64,000 bases of DNA from Ruminococcus gauvreauii (GCF_025151995.1 NZ_CP102290.1:868001-932000); one strand, 5' to 3'; counted from the stretch's first letter, positions 1 to 8,479 are shown. Made by a program: numbers and translations. Notes: generated by a model from the letters alone, not told the origin.

Positions 1-2
1 TC

Positions 3-443
3 ACTCACTTCAGTCCCGGATGCTCAGTTTCCGAAGTTATGCTGGAGCAGACAATCTCCCCGCAGTGGATCAACGGACTTTTTGAATTGAAAGGCACCAC
101 CAATATCACCCACCGTCAGATCGTCCCATCGATGTACCGTGCAATCCCCAAAGACACAATCGCCGCATCGATCAGCGCAGACGGAAAAATCGCCGCGACC
201 GGACTCGGCATCATGGACCGGGATTTCGTCGGCCTGTATGCCATTCACGTCCATCCCGCCTTCCGCGGCCGCGGGTATGCGCGTGCCGTCTGCAGTGCTA
301 TCCTGCTGGAAGGAATGAGGCAGGGCGCCTCACGCTCTTATCTTCAGGTCGTCTCCGGCAACAAACCAGCCGAAGCGCTTTACCGTTCCTTCGGATACGA
401 GCCCCTCTATACATACTGGTTCCGCATTCTTCCTTTCTATTGA
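3..443 (+). CDS. GNAT family N-acetyltransferase, 5' end outside window
   Basis: The reading frame is open from the first bases of the window, so the true start is probably upstream; the first ATG inside is at 39. The visible part holds the acetyl-CoA-binding core of a GNAT fold: a strand ending in AIHVHPAFRGRGYARAV, matching motif A (R/Q-x-x-G-x-G/A), then an AEALYRSFGYEP segment typical of the C-terminal strand and helix. The family transfers acetyl groups to amines; the substrate here cannot be read. The shape resembles the C-terminal half of two-domain GNATs (FR47-like). Only about 147 residues are visible, so the length is unknown. It is followed by a 99-bp gap before the PAP2 gene on the same strand. 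Confidence 0.85.
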   Translation, partial: THFSPGCSVSEVMLEQTISPQWINGLFELKGTTNITHRQIVPSMYRAIPKDTIAASISADGKIAATGLGIMDRDFVGLYAIHVHPAFRGRGYARAVCSAILLEGMRQGASRSYLQVVSGNKPAEALYRSFGYEPLYTYWFRILPFY

Positions 444-542
444 TAATATAATGATATCAGGACCAAAATACCATACGTCTCATATCGTATGAAACAGTGT
501 GATTTTTGGATCCGCAAAACATGAAGAAGGAGTATTTCACAT

Positions 543-1442
543 ATGGACTTTTTACGATTACTGGCTGAACACCGCACACCGCTGCTCGATGTACTGTTTC
601 AGTTTATCACCCTGTTTGCACAGGAAACCATCGTCGTGGCAGTGATCTGCTGGTTTTACTGGGGACGTGACAAAAATCTGGCTTACACGCTTGGTTTCAC
701 CTATTTTATCTCCGGACTCACAATACAGGGACTGAAAGTTACGTTTCGGATCCCCCGTCCCTGGGTGCTGGATGCGGATTTTCATCCTGTATCATCTGCC
801 GTTCCCGCTGCGACAGGCTACTCTTTTCCAAGCGGTCATACGCAGAGCGGCACCGCCCTGTTTTCAACACTTGGCTTCTCCTCGAGGAAAACAGCGCCGC
901 GAATCCTGTGTGCTGTCATGATCGTACTGATCGGTTTTTCCAGGCTTTATCTCGGTGTACACACCCCAAAAGACGTCCTGGTCTCAATGGCAGTAACATT
1001 TGCCATATCAGCCCTCGTATGGAAATACGGACGTCCTCTGCTTGACACTACCCGTTACGATCATATGATCAGCCTGATAATGATTCTGGCATCCTGTGTA
1101 CTTATCATTTACAATTTCAGCTTATACCATACGGGAGTTCTTCCTGCCTCCGAAGCTGCTGACTGCTTCAAGGCCTGCGGGGCAGGTCTGGGATTCGCAT
1201 CCGGTTTCTATGTGGAAAGACGCTGGATCAACTTCACATATCCGGACACCCGGAAAGGCAGACTGCTGCAGTTTGTAATCGGTCTTCTGACCACGCTCGC
1301 ATTCCAGCAGGGGCTGAAACCCATTCTGGGCGATTCCATATGCGCAGGCATACTGCGCTATCTGATCGTTGTTTTCTGGATCATTGCCCTGTATCCATAC
1401 CTCTCTCAGAAACTCAGAAACTCTGCCCATCACAGCATCTGA
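543..1442 (+). CDS. PAP2-family membrane phosphatase
   Basis: This 299-residue polytopic membrane protein carries the three phosphatase motifs of the PAP2/acid phosphatase superfamily: K65-x6-R72-P73 (KVTFRIPRP), P96-S-G-H99, and S133-R134-x5-H140-x3-D144 (SRLYLGVHTPKD). His99 and His140 would be the catalytic pair that removes phosphate from a lipid substrate such as undecaprenyl pyrophosphate or phosphatidic acid at the outer membrane face. Roughly six to eight hydrophobic segments are spread over the length, and the C-terminal half is an extra membrane region beyond the minimal PAP2 core. The start is preceded by AAGAAGGAG. It converges on crh across a shared hairpin terminator. The exact lipid substrate is not predictable. 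Confidence 0.9.
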   Translation: MDFLRLLAEHRTPLLDVLFQFITLFAQETIVVAVICWFYWGRDKNLAYTLGFTYFISGLTIQGLKVTFRIPRPWVLDADFHPVSSAVPAATGYSFPSGHTQSGTALFSTLGFSSRKTAPRILCAVMIVLIGFSRLYLGVHTPKDVLVSMAVTFAISALVWKYGRPLLDTTRYDHMISLIMILASCVLIIYNFSLYHTGVLPASEAADCFKACGAGLGFASGFYVERRWINFTYPDTRKGRLLQFVIGLLTTLAFQQGLKPILGDSICAGILRYLIVVFWIIALYPYLSQKLRNSAHHSI

Positions 1443-1445
1443 CAG

Positions 1446-1490
1446 AAAAAAAGGCATCCAAAGACTGTTTTTCACAGCTTTCGGTGCCTT
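1446..1490 (-). terminator. Rho-independent terminator between PAP2 gene and crh
   Basis: A long hairpin is formed by AAGGCA with TGCCTT plus the inner CTGT/ACAG and AAAG/CTTT pairs, over 1451-1490. Read on the minus strand it ends in a T-run (complement of 1446-1452), so it closes the tcdA-murB-rapZ-whiA-crh transcript. It may also stop the convergent PAP2 transcript. Confidence 0.7.
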
Positions 1491-1514
1491 CTTTAGATTT
1501 CCGGTTTATTTTAG

Positions 1515-1772
1515 TTATTTACGGGACGAAAGATATTTCGCAATACCCTGAATTGCTTCTTCTTCATCTTTGCCGTCTGCATACACAACGACGCTTTCCC
1601 CCGTTGACAGCCCAAGAGTCATCATTCCCATAATGCTCTTCGCATTGACTCTCCGCACTCCGCTCTCAATTTGAATCTCGCTTTCAAATTGACTTGCAAC
1701 CTGAACAAGCATCGCCACGGGACGGGCTTCCAGTCCATTCGCCAGCTGAATCGTAATTGGTTTCTTAATCAT
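1515..1772 (-). CDS. crh: HPr-like protein Crh (Glu at position 15)
   Basis: This 85-residue protein has the HPr fold, but the phosphocarrier histidine is absent: the loop reads ANGLEARP, with Glu15 where HPr has His15. The regulatory site Ser46 is kept (NAKSIMG). That combination defines a Crh-type protein, which cannot pass phosphate in the PTS but can be phosphorylated on Ser46 by HPr kinase and serve as a CcpA corepressor. In Bacillus subtilis Crh has Gln15 and lies next to whiA, as here. The ATG at 1772 has AAGGAGGAG upstream and overlaps the whiA stop by 8 bases; the longer frame starting at 1817 lies inside whiA. It is the last gene of the cluster. Function is inferred from the two residues and gene order. 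Confidence 0.88.
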   Translation of the reverse strand: MIKKPITIQLANGLEARPVAMLVQVASQFESEIQIESGVRRVNAKSIMGMMTLGLSTGESVVVYADGKDEEEAIQGIAKYLSSRK

Positions 1773-2733
1773 AATAAAACTCCTCCTTGTTCTCCTTAAG
1801 CTTAGAAGCAATCTCACTTAATTTTCTCAGCCTGTGGTTCACCCCGGACTTTCCAACCTGAGGAGTCAGCATGGTGCCAAGCTCTTTCAGGGTTGCCTCC
1901 GGATATTCCAATCTTAAAACCGCTATTTCTTCCAGACCCTCTGCCAGGCTGTTAAGTCCTGCCGTGTCCCGGATATATTCAATATCTTGTATCTGTTTAA
2001 CAGCTGCGGAAACTGTTTTATTGATATTCGCAGTTTCACAGTTCACTTTTCGATTTACGTTATTCCGCATTTCTTTGAGAATCCTGATGTTTTCTAAATT
2101 CATCAGGGAAACATTCGCTTCCATCAAGCCTAGAAAGTCAACAATCTGGGCCCCCTCCTTTATATAAACAACGTAATACTTCTTGCGGCTCACAATTTTC
2201 GCCTCAATCCCGAGGCTCATGATAATCTCCTGAAGCTGCGCCGCCTTGTCCATAGCTGTACATACGATTTCCAGATGATAAAACTTCTCAGGCGCGCTCA
2301 GAGAGCCGGATGCCAGAAACGCACCTCTTACGAATGCCCTTTTACAGCAATTCCTCTGTACCACAAGGTGATTGACCAGCGCAATATCTTCCGCCGGCAT
2401 GCCATCACCGCCCAGAAATTTGGTGGCCTTCAAGAGCCGGATTGACTCTTCATGCGATGAAACCGTAAGCAGATATACGTTACTTTTCTTTAAATACTGA
2501 TTGCGCCGAATCACAATTTCAGTATCTATCTTAAATCCTTTTTTCAAGATTGTAAAGCATTTTCTCGCAACAGCCACATTTTCCGTATGTATTTTTACCG
2601 AATACCGGTCTTCTTCCGAGATCAGAACCTCACCGCACATGCTGATGATCGCTGCGATCTCAGCAATCTGGCAATGCCTTGCCGCATTGAATTGTTTTGA
2701 TAACTCTTCCTTTACATCCCCCGAAAAAGACAT
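1765..2733 (-). CDS. whiA: DNA-binding protein WhiA
   Basis: This 322-residue protein starts with MSFSGDVKEEL, the standard opening of WhiA. An N-terminal LAGLIDADG-like domain (without endonuclease residues) contains the FLGGDGMPAE and RGAFLASGS segments. The C-terminal helix-turn-helix has the LKELGTMLTPQVGKSGVNHRLRKL signature. WhiA is a conserved Gram-positive regulator tied to cell division and sporulation-linked development. The start at 2733 was chosen because AGAAGG lies six bases upstream; the upstream in-frame extension has no family similarity. rapZ ends 31 bases before it, and crh overlaps its stop. yvcK, which sits between rapZ and whiA in Bacillus, is absent at this spot. Confidence 0.95.
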   Translation of the reverse strand: MSFSGDVKEELSKQFNAARHCQIAEIAAIISMCGEVLISEEDRYSVKIHTENVAVARKCFTILKKGFKIDTEIVIRRNQYLKKSNVYLLTVSSHEESIRLLKATKFLGGDGMPAEDIALVNHLVVQRNCCKRAFVRGAFLASGSLSAPEKFYHLEIVCTAMDKAAQLQEIIMSLGIEAKIVSRKKYYVVYIKEGAQIVDFLGLMEANVSLMNLENIRILKEMRNNVNRKVNCETANINKTVSAAVKQIQDIEYIRDTAGLNSLAEGLEEIAVLRLEYPEATLKELGTMLTPQVGKSGVNHRLRKLSEIASKLKENKEEFYYD

Positions 2734-2764
2734 GTTCATCCTTCTTTCCAAATACCGCACCTGA

Positions 2765-3646
2765 TCACAGAGGCTTTGCCACAATATCCTTTCCTATGTC
2801 CCGGTGTTCTATTTTCAGTCCGTATTCCTCTTCACCCGACAGCCTGTAAAACAGCTCGTTAGCCAGCGTTACAGATCGATGTTTCCCACCGGTGCATCCC
2901 ACAGCGATGACCAGCTGATTTTTTCCCTCTACTATATAATTCGGAATCAGAAATCTTATCATATCATCAAGTTTATCCAGAAACTGAACCGCGACTTCAA
3001 ACCCCATTACATAATCCCTGACCGGCACATCATTTCCGCTCAAAGGCCGCAGCTCCTCCAGATAATACGGGTTGGGGAGGAACCGGACATCGAACACGAG
3101 ATCTGCATCCTCCGGTATCCCGTATTTAAATCCAAAGGAAAGAATTGTAATCATCAGGCTTTTAAATTTCTGATCCTTAACAAATATCTTATCCAGTTCG
3201 GCTTTCAGTTCTCTTGTCAGCAGCCTGCTCGTATCCAGTATATAGTCTGCGTGTGTCTTAAGAAACTGCAGCTTGTTTCGTTCTCTGCTGATCCCCGTCT
3301 CCACACGCCCCGTCCCGGCCAAGGGATGGCTTCTGCGTGTTTCCTTGTACCGTTTGATCAGCACATCATCATCCGCATCCAAATACAGAATTTCATAATT
3401 CAAATGATTCATTGCCATATTTTCCAGAATCTTTTCCAGTGCATCAAGCGACTCTCCGCTGCGGATATCCACGCCCAATGCAACCTTCTGTATTCCATCC
3501 GGAACACTCTCCACAGCAAACTGTGCAAACTTCTCCATCAGTGCGATCGGGAGGTTATCCACGCAAAAGTATCCCGCATCTTCCAGCATTTTCAACGCCG
3601 TACTTTTACCAGCCCCCGACATACCGGTCACAATCACAAAGCGCAT
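2765..3646 (-). CDS. rapZ: RNase adapter / nucleotide-binding protein RapZ (YvcJ)
   Basis: This 293-residue P-loop protein has a Walker A motif near its N terminus (VTGMSGAGKSTAL) and the C-terminal RapZ signature GCTGGKHRSV followed by HRDIG. YvcJ/RapZ proteins bind ATP/GTP and, in Gram-negatives, UDP-GlcNAc-linked metabolites through the C-terminal domain; in Firmicutes the homologue is linked to competence and cell-wall metabolism. The start at 3646 has AGAGGAG upstream. The longer frame extends into murB and is not supported. It sits directly between murB and whiA with spacers of 13 and 31 bases, so the three are very likely cotranscribed. Confidence 0.95.
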   Translation of the reverse strand: MRFVIVTGMSGAGKSTALKMLEDAGYFCVDNLPIALMEKFAQFAVESVPDGIQKVALGVDIRSGESLDALEKILENMAMNHLNYEILYLDADDDVLIKRYKETRRSHPLAGTGRVETGISRERNKLQFLKTHADYILDTSRLLTRELKAELDKIFVKDQKFKSLMITILSFGFKYGIPEDADLVFDVRFLPNPYYLEELRPLSGNDVPVRDYVMGFEVAVQFLDKLDDMIRFLIPNYIVEGKNQLVIAVGCTGGKHRSVTLANELFYRLSGEEEYGLKIEHRDIGKDIVAKPL

Positions 3647-3659
3647 ACGCTCTCCTCTT

Positions 3660-4595
3660 TTAATGAAATTCTCCCAAAAACCTGACTTCCGGTTCCAATT
3701 CCACTCCAAACTGTGCTTTTACTTCTTTTCTCACATGCTCCATCAGCTCCTGCACGTCACGAGCTGTAGCATCCTGCACGTTCACGACAAAACCACAATG
3801 CTTTTCAGAAATCATGGCGCCGCCGACACGGTATCCCCGAAGACCGGCATCCATGATGAGTTTGCCCGCAAAATATCCCTGCGGTCTCTTAAATGTGCTG
3901 CCTGCGCTCGGAAATTCAAGCGGCTGTTTTTCACACCTCAGCCTTTTCAGCTCATCCATCCGCTCACGGATCTGTGATGTATCACCGTTTTCCAGTTCAA
4001 ACACTGCTTCCAGAACAATATACTGTTCTTTTTTGATGATGCTGGTGCGGTAACCCAGTTCCAGCCTGTCTGCCGGAATCGTAAGAATCTCCCCGTCCCG
4101 ATTCAATACCGTCACTTCCGCAAGAATATCTTTCATCTCACCGCCGTATGCACCGGCATTCATAACAACCGCACCTCCGGCCGTTCCCGGTATTCCCGCG
4201 GCAAATTCCATGCCGGTGAGTCCGAGTTCCAGGGCCCTGTTTCCGATCTGAGAGAGAAGAGCCCCCGCCTGCGCCCTGATCCGGGTGCCTTCCGCCACAA
4301 TCTCACTCATATTTCTATAGAGCTGGATAATCACACCCCGATACCCATCATCGCTGACAAGCAGGTTGCTTCCATTCCCAATAATGCAGCCAGGTATCTC
4401 CTCTTCCCTGCACAGCCTCAGAATCCCGGCTGTCTGCCCGGCGTTCTGCGGATTCACAAAATAATCCGCCGGTCCTCCGATACGGAACGTCGTATGATTT
4501 TTCATGGGCTCCTTTTGCTTCACAAAATCCTCACCGACAACCGCACACAATCTTTCATATATCGATTCCTTCAAATCGTTTCCTCTGCCTTCCAC
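3660..4595 (-). CDS. murB: UDP-N-acetylenolpyruvoylglucosamine reductase MurB
   Basis: MurB reduces UDP-GlcNAc-enolpyruvate to UDP-MurNAc with NADPH and FAD, an early cytoplasmic step of peptidoglycan synthesis. The FAD-binding domain shows NHTTFRIGGPADYF, IIGNGSNLLVSD and GIPGTAGGAVVMNAGAYGGE. The substrate domain carries the catalytic serine in FPSAGSTFKRP and ends with the ARDVQELMEHVR helix. At 311 residues the length fits the type IIb enzymes of Firmicutes. The called start is GTG with GGAG ten bases away; a TTG seven codons further in, preceded by AGAGGA, is an equally plausible start. It is 13 bases upstream of rapZ. Confidence 0.95.
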   Translation of the reverse strand: MEGRGNDLKESIYERLCAVVGEDFVKQKEPMKNHTTFRIGGPADYFVNPQNAGQTAGILRLCREEEIPGCIIGNGSNLLVSDDGYRGVIIQLYRNMSEIVAEGTRIRAQAGALLSQIGNRALELGLTGMEFAAGIPGTAGGAVVMNAGAYGGEMKDILAEVTVLNRDGEILTIPADRLELGYRTSIIKKEQYIVLEAVFELENGDTSQIRERMDELKRLRCEKQPLEFPSAGSTFKRPQGYFAGKLIMDAGLRGYRVGGAMISEKHCGFVVNVQDATARDVQELMEHVRKEVKAQFGVELEPEVRFLGEFH

Positions 4596-4641
4596 TGATT
4601 TTTTTCTCCGCTGTCCTCTATATACTTTATCGCCAGAACCT

Positions 4642-5370
4642 TTATTTTATGCTTTTTTGACTCAGTAAATCGCGAATGACTTCACCGGCCAGCATCAGTC
4701 CTGCTGCTGATGGAACAAATGATATGCTTCCCGGAACAGGATGTGACGTACTGCCTTTCTTCTCATTTGTATCCGTTCTCCTCTTTACAGGAATCTCCTT
4801 CGAATACAGCACCTTCACCTTTTTGATTCTGCGCTTTCTAAGCTCCTGGCGCATTACTTTCGCCAGCGGGCAGACACTGGTCTTTGAAATATCAGTTATC
4901 TCAAACCGTCCCGGATCCAGCTTGTTGCCCGTCCCCATGGAACAAATGATCGGCGTCCCGGCTCTTTTCGCATTTTCAATCAATAAAAGCTTGGACGTCA
5001 CCGTGTCAATCGCATCGACAATGTAATCAAATGACTCAAGATCGAACAGTCCGGCGGTCTCCTCATTATAGAACGTCTGATATGTATGCACCAGCATATC
5101 CGGATCTATATCGCGCACCCTGTCTTTCGCCACCTCAGTCTTCAATTTTCCGATCGTTGAGTGCAGCGCAAACAGCTGCCGGTTAATATTCGTGGCCGAA
5201 ATCACATCGTGATCAACCAACGTCAGCGAACCGATCCCACACCTCGCCAATGCCTCAACAGCGTATGACCCGACTCCCCCCAGGCCAAAGACAGCTACTC
5301 TCATCCTTCCAAGCTGCCGTACCCCTTCGCTCCCTATTAAAACTTCTGTTCTGGAAAGCTCCTGCTGCAA
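4642..5370 (-). CDS. tcdA: tRNA threonylcarbamoyladenosine dehydratase (TcdA/YgdL-like E1 fold)
   Basis: This 242-residue ThiF/MoeB/HesA-type protein has the ATP-binding GLGGVGSYAVEALAR motif, the VDHDVISATNINRQ segment of E1-like adenylating enzymes, and a PGSISFVPSAAGLMLAGEV C-terminus typical of the YgdL/TcdA branch. TcdA cyclises threonylcarbamoyladenosine at tRNA position 37 to its hydantoin form. The start is TTG at 5370, with AGGA about 8 bases upstream; no ATG gives a better match to family length. It is the first gene of the minus-strand murB-rapZ-whiA-crh run, 46 bases before murB. Related E1-like enzymes exist, so the exact tRNA role is by family. Confidence 0.9.
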   Translation of the reverse strand: MQQELSRTEVLIGSEGVRQLGRMRVAVFGLGGVGSYAVEALARCGIGSLTLVDHDVISATNINRQLFALHSTIGKLKTEVAKDRVRDIDPDMLVHTYQTFYNEETAGLFDLESFDYIVDAIDTVTSKLLLIENAKRAGTPIICSMGTGNKLDPGRFEITDISKTSVCPLAKVMRQELRKRRIKKVKVLYSKEIPVKRRTDTNEKKGSTSHPVPGSISFVPSAAGLMLAGEVIRDLLSQKSIK

Positions 5371-5428
5371 TATCCTGTCCTCTCTTCTTCTCTTCGTATA
5401 CCGTCACTATCCCGGCTCTTTTCGGTTA

Positions 5429-5457
5429 TCATACCATACTCTTTATAAAAAATGCAA
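5429..5457 (-). promoter_or_regulatory. Candidate sigma-A promoter for tcdA operon
   Basis: On the minus strand TTGCAT (5452-5457) and TATGAT (5429-5434) are separated by 17 bases, 59 bases upstream of the tcdA TTG. The -35 box lies inside the terminator stem of the preceding spoVAE transcript. Confidence 0.45.
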
Positions 5458-5476
5458 CCGGACAAGCCGGCTGCAT
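5446..5476 (-). terminator. Terminator after spoVAE
   Basis: Hairpin ATGCA-A-CCGG with CCGG-C-TGCAT (5452-5476), with T-runs on both sides (5447-5452 complement on minus; GTTTTT on plus). It closes the spoVAE transcript just before tcdA. Confidence 0.75.
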
Positions 5477-5481
5477 CGTTT

Positions 5482-5838
5482 TTATGACTTCATTTTGGGT
5501 TTGCACACCAGACTGACCAGATATCCAAAGATCAAGGCGGCCGATGTCCCCACCGCTCCTGCCTTGAAACCACCCATAAATAAACCTATGAATCCGTCCG
5601 CATCCACAGCTTCCCGGATCCCTTTCCAGAGCACATTGCCAAACCCAAGGAGCGGTACACTCGCCCCTCCGCCCGCAAATTCCTGGAACGGTCCATATAC
5701 ACCTATCGCACCCAGAAACGCCCCGATGCACACAAGCAGTACCATGACACGGCCGGGCATCAGCTTCGTACGATCCAGCAAGATCTGTACCAGTGCACAG
5801 ATCAGCCCTCCTACCCAAAATGCATTGATATAATCCAT
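5482..5838 (-). CDS. spoVAE: Stage V sporulation protein AE (SpoVAE)
   Basis: This 118-residue protein with about three to four membrane segments has the SpoVAC/SpoVAE family signature: FWVGGLICALVQILLDRT near the N terminus and GFGNVLWKGIREAV in the middle. SpoVA proteins form the inner-membrane channel that loads dipicolinic acid into the forespore and releases it at germination. The ATG at 5838 follows AAAGGAGG; the longer open frame runs back into spoVAD and is discarded. It sits 13 bases after spoVAD and ends at a strong terminator. Expression in the forespore under SigG is expected from family knowledge, not seen directly. Confidence 0.95.
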   Translation of the reverse strand: MDYINAFWVGGLICALVQILLDRTKLMPGRVMVLLVCIGAFLGAIGVYGPFQEFAGGGASVPLLGFGNVLWKGIREAVDADGFIGLFMGGFKAGAVGTSAALIFGYLVSLVCKPKMKS

Positions 5839-5851
5839 CCTTTGGCCTCCT

Positions 5852-6868
5852 TTACGCTTCCACATGTTCCAGCACAACACCATGCGCGATCCCCGGAACA
5901 CTTTGCCCTTCATAAAAACTGACTTTAGACAGCAGAGCTCCCGTCGGAACAAACAGAATCCGTTTCCACTCACCGCTCTCGAGCCTAGGTAAAATATATG
6001 ATGCAAAAACCGTTGCCGCACAGCCGCAGCCACTTCCGCCTGCATGTGTATCCTGATTTTCCTGATCGTAGATCAGCATGCCGCAGTCCAGATGCTGCCT
6101 GTGGATATCACATCCTTTTTCCTTCAGCAGATCCAGCAGGATTCTCTGGCCCACATAACCGAGGTCTCCGGTTATGATATGATCGTAGTCCTCCGGTGTT
6201 CTGATAAAATCTTTCAGATTGCAGAAGATGGTATCACATGCGGCCGGAGCCATGCAGGCCCCCATGTTTTGAGAGTCTTTCAGTCCGTAATCTACGATTT
6301 TACCAGTTGTGATTCCTGTGATCTTTACCCTGCTCTTTTTCGTACCAAGCACACATGCGCCGCTTCCTGTCACCGTCCATGCCGCCGAAAGAGGCCTCTG
6401 ATTCCCGTACTCAAGCGGAAAACGAAATTCCTTCTCGGCACTCCCGAAATGGCTCGATGTAAGCGCCAGTACGTAATCCGCGTATTCTCCGGCAATCGCC
6501 ATTGAGCCAAGCGACAGCGCCTCCCCCATTGTGGAGCAGGCCCCGTACAGGCCGTACAGCGGTATCCCGAGAGTGACGTTCCCAAAACTCGATGCAATCG
6601 ACTGCGCCAGCAGGTCTCCGGCAAAAATCATGCGAATCTGACTGTTCTGCATCCCCGCCTTTTGGACCGCAAGTTCCGCCGCCTCTTTCTGGAGCGTGCT
6701 CTCGGCCTCCTCCCAGCTGTTCATCCCAAGCATCGGGTCTTCTTTTGCGCAGTCAAAGCACAGGCCAAGCGGCCCTTCCTTCTCTTTGCTGCCCACAATG
6801 GAAGCGCCGCTTTGTACGTATACCTCTTTTTTCAATTCAATGCTTTGTTTTCCAATTGTCTGTTTCAT
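5852..6868 (-). CDS. spoVAD: Stage V sporulation protein AD (SpoVAD)
   Basis: SpoVAD is a thiolase-fold protein that binds dipicolinic acid on the outer face of the spore inner membrane. The 338-residue length equals that of the Bacillus protein. The family signatures are the GLYGACSTMGEALSLGSM stretch around the pseudo-active cysteine, ITGDLGYVGQ, and the glycine-rich HAGGSGCGCAA loop. The ATG at 6868 has AGGG seven bases upstream; a TTG two codons earlier is also open. It is followed by spoVAE at 13 bases and preceded by upp at 71 bases, an unusual neighbour for spoVA genes. Confidence 0.95.
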   Translation of the reverse strand: MKQTIGKQSIELKKEVYVQSGASIVGSKEKEGPLGLCFDCAKEDPMLGMNSWEEAESTLQKEAAELAVQKAGMQNSQIRMIFAGDLLAQSIASSFGNVTLGIPLYGLYGACSTMGEALSLGSMAIAGEYADYVLALTSSHFGSAEKEFRFPLEYGNQRPLSAAWTVTGSGACVLGTKKSRVKITGITTGKIVDYGLKDSQNMGACMAPAACDTIFCNLKDFIRTPEDYDHIITGDLGYVGQRILLDLLKEKGCDIHRQHLDCGMLIYDQENQDTHAGGSGCGCAATVFASYILPRLESGEWKRILFVPTGALLSKVSFYEGQSVPGIAHGVVLEHVEA

Positions 6869-6939
6869 ATTCAACCCTGCCTTTAATTCCTGTTCTGGAA
6901 TTAGTATCTCTCATTTCCGGCAGAATCATACAGCACAAT

Positions 6940-7569
6940 CTATTTTGTCCCAAAGATACGGTCTCCGGCATCCCCAAGTCCCGGGCATATGTACGCATCC
7001 TCATTCAGTTCCCGGTCTACGCACCCGCAGTAGATCTGTACATCCGGATGTGCTTTCTGCAGGCGTTTTACCCCTTCCGGAGCCGCAATAATACACATGA
7101 ACTTTATCTTCTTCCCGCCGTGCCGCTTTACAAAATTGATCGCAGCCTCCGCCGACCCTCCGGTCGCGAGCATCGGATCTAGGACAACAATCACCCTCTC
7201 CTCGATGGGATCCGGTAATTTGCAGTAGTACTCATGCGGTTCATGAGTTTCATGATCGCGGTAAAGCCCGATATGTCCCACCTTCGCAGACGGTACCAGT
7301 GCCAGCATACCGCTCACCATGCCAAGCCCCGCACGCAGGATCGGCACAATCGCCAGTTTCTTTCCGGCAATGACAGGCGCTTCACATTCCTCGATCGGCG
7401 TCTTTAACGTAATCTTTTCCATTTTCAGGTCCCTCAGCGCCTCGTATCCCATCAGCATGCCGATCTCTTCCACTAATTTGCGAAACTCATTCGTTCCCGT
7501 CGTCTCATCGCGCAGCCGCGAAATTTTGTGCTGGATCAGCGGATGATCCATAATAAATACCTCTTCCAT
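6940..7569 (-). CDS. upp: Uracil phosphoribosyltransferase
   Basis: This 209-residue enzyme converts uracil plus PRPP to UMP in pyrimidine salvage. The PRPP loop reads VVLDPMLATGGSA (residues 128-140), the PILRAGLGM segment is typical of UPRT, and the uracil-binding C-terminus reads YICPGLGDAGDRIFGTK. The ATG is preceded by AGGAGAATGAT. It lies 15 bases downstream of the ZIP transporter, so the two are probably cotranscribed, and it is upstream of spoVAD. It is functionally linked with the cdd-pdp nucleoside genes near 54 kb, which release uracil. Confidence 0.96.
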   Translation of the reverse strand: MEEVFIMDHPLIQHKISRLRDETTGTNEFRKLVEEIGMLMGYEALRDLKMEKITLKTPIEECEAPVIAGKKLAIVPILRAGLGMVSGMLALVPSAKVGHIGLYRDHETHEPHEYYCKLPDPIEERVIVVLDPMLATGGSAEAAINFVKRHGGKKIKFMCIIAAPEGVKRLQKAHPDVQIYCGCVDRELNEDAYICPGLGDAGDRIFGTK

Positions 7570-7584
7570 ATCATTCTCCTTTTC

Positions 7585-8331
7585 TCATATATACCAGTCC
7601 ATCAGAATCATCGTCATGAACCCAAACAGCAATGCGTAGGTTGCCTGCCTCTCATACCCATGACTGTGAGTCTCAGGTATCATCTCATCGCTCACCACAT
7701 AGATCATCGTGCCTCCTGCGAACGCCAAGGCAAACGGAAGGATTGCACTCGCGACTGTCACCGCGCCAAAGCCGATCATCGTTCCAAAGATCTCAATCAC
7801 CCCGGTAAAACACGCGATGACAAAGACTCGAAATTTAGGGACGCCTGCCATGATAAGCGGAGACACGATCACCATTCCTTCCGGGATATTCTGAAGCGCG
7901 ATTCCTATCGCTACTGTTATCGCATTCCCTATATTTTCCGTGCCAAATCCAACCCCGGCAGCAATCCCCTCCGGAAGATTATGAATGGCGATTGCCATCA
8001 CGAAGAGCATGACTTTATTGAGCTGACTCTGTCTGTCAGCGTGCGCCTCCTGGTCCATTCCCGTAATGCGGTGTAGATGCGGTGTCAGACGGTCCGCAAA
8101 GTTAAGAAACACTGCTCCCGTCAGGATCCCCAGAAGCGAAACCCAGACATTACCCTCTTCCAGAGACGGAACAATCAGTCCAAGCACCGCCGCCCCCAGC
8201 ATGATCCCGGCCGCGTAACTCAGTATGATATCATTGAACCGATGCGGTATCCTGCGAAATAAAAAACCAATCAAAACGCCGGCAATGGTAGCTCCTCCCA
8301 CTCCAAACGCCGTGATAACTGCCAGCTGCAT
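7585..8331 (-). CDS. ZIP-family divalent metal transporter
   Basis: This 248-residue protein with eight predicted membrane helices carries the ZIP metal-site motifs: AIAIHNLPEGIAAGVGF in helix IV and ALQNIPEGMVI in helix V. The loop between helices III and IV is short and histidine-containing (LHRITGMDQEAHADRQ). ZIP proteins import zinc, iron or manganese into the cytoplasm. The start at 8331 follows AGGAGGATAAAGAT; the longer frame is a leader extension. No metal-regulator box was recognised upstream. It is the first gene of a minus-strand run ZIP-upp-spoVAD-spoVAE that begins immediately after the spoVAC terminator. Confidence 0.92.
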   Translation of the reverse strand: MQLAVITAFGVGGATIAGVLIGFLFRRIPHRFNDIILSYAAGIMLGAAVLGLIVPSLEEGNVWVSLLGILTGAVFLNFADRLTPHLHRITGMDQEAHADRQSQLNKVMLFVMAIAIHNLPEGIAAGVGFGTENIGNAITVAIGIALQNIPEGMVIVSPLIMAGVPKFRVFVIACFTGVIEIFGTMIGFGAVTVASAILPFALAFAGGTMIYVVSDEMIPETHSHGYERQATYALLFGFMTMILMDWYI

Positions 8332-8424
8332 ATCTTTATCCTCCTGTAAATCAAGTCTTTCAAACACTATTATTGTATCAAATTTATCCTGACATAACCA
8401 CAGGCAATCTCTTTTTTACAGTAC

Positions 8425-8446
8425 AAAAAGTCCGGGGAACCGGACT
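8425..8446 (-). terminator. Strong terminator after spoVAC
   Basis: Perfect hairpin AGTCCGG-TTCC-CCGGACT followed by TTTTT on the minus strand (hairpin 8429-8446, T-run 8425-8429). It separates spoIIA-sigF-spoVAABC from ZIP-upp-spoVADE. Confidence 0.85.
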
Positions 8447-8479
8447 CTTCGCAATGAAATGTATCCAATCTTGTACAGA

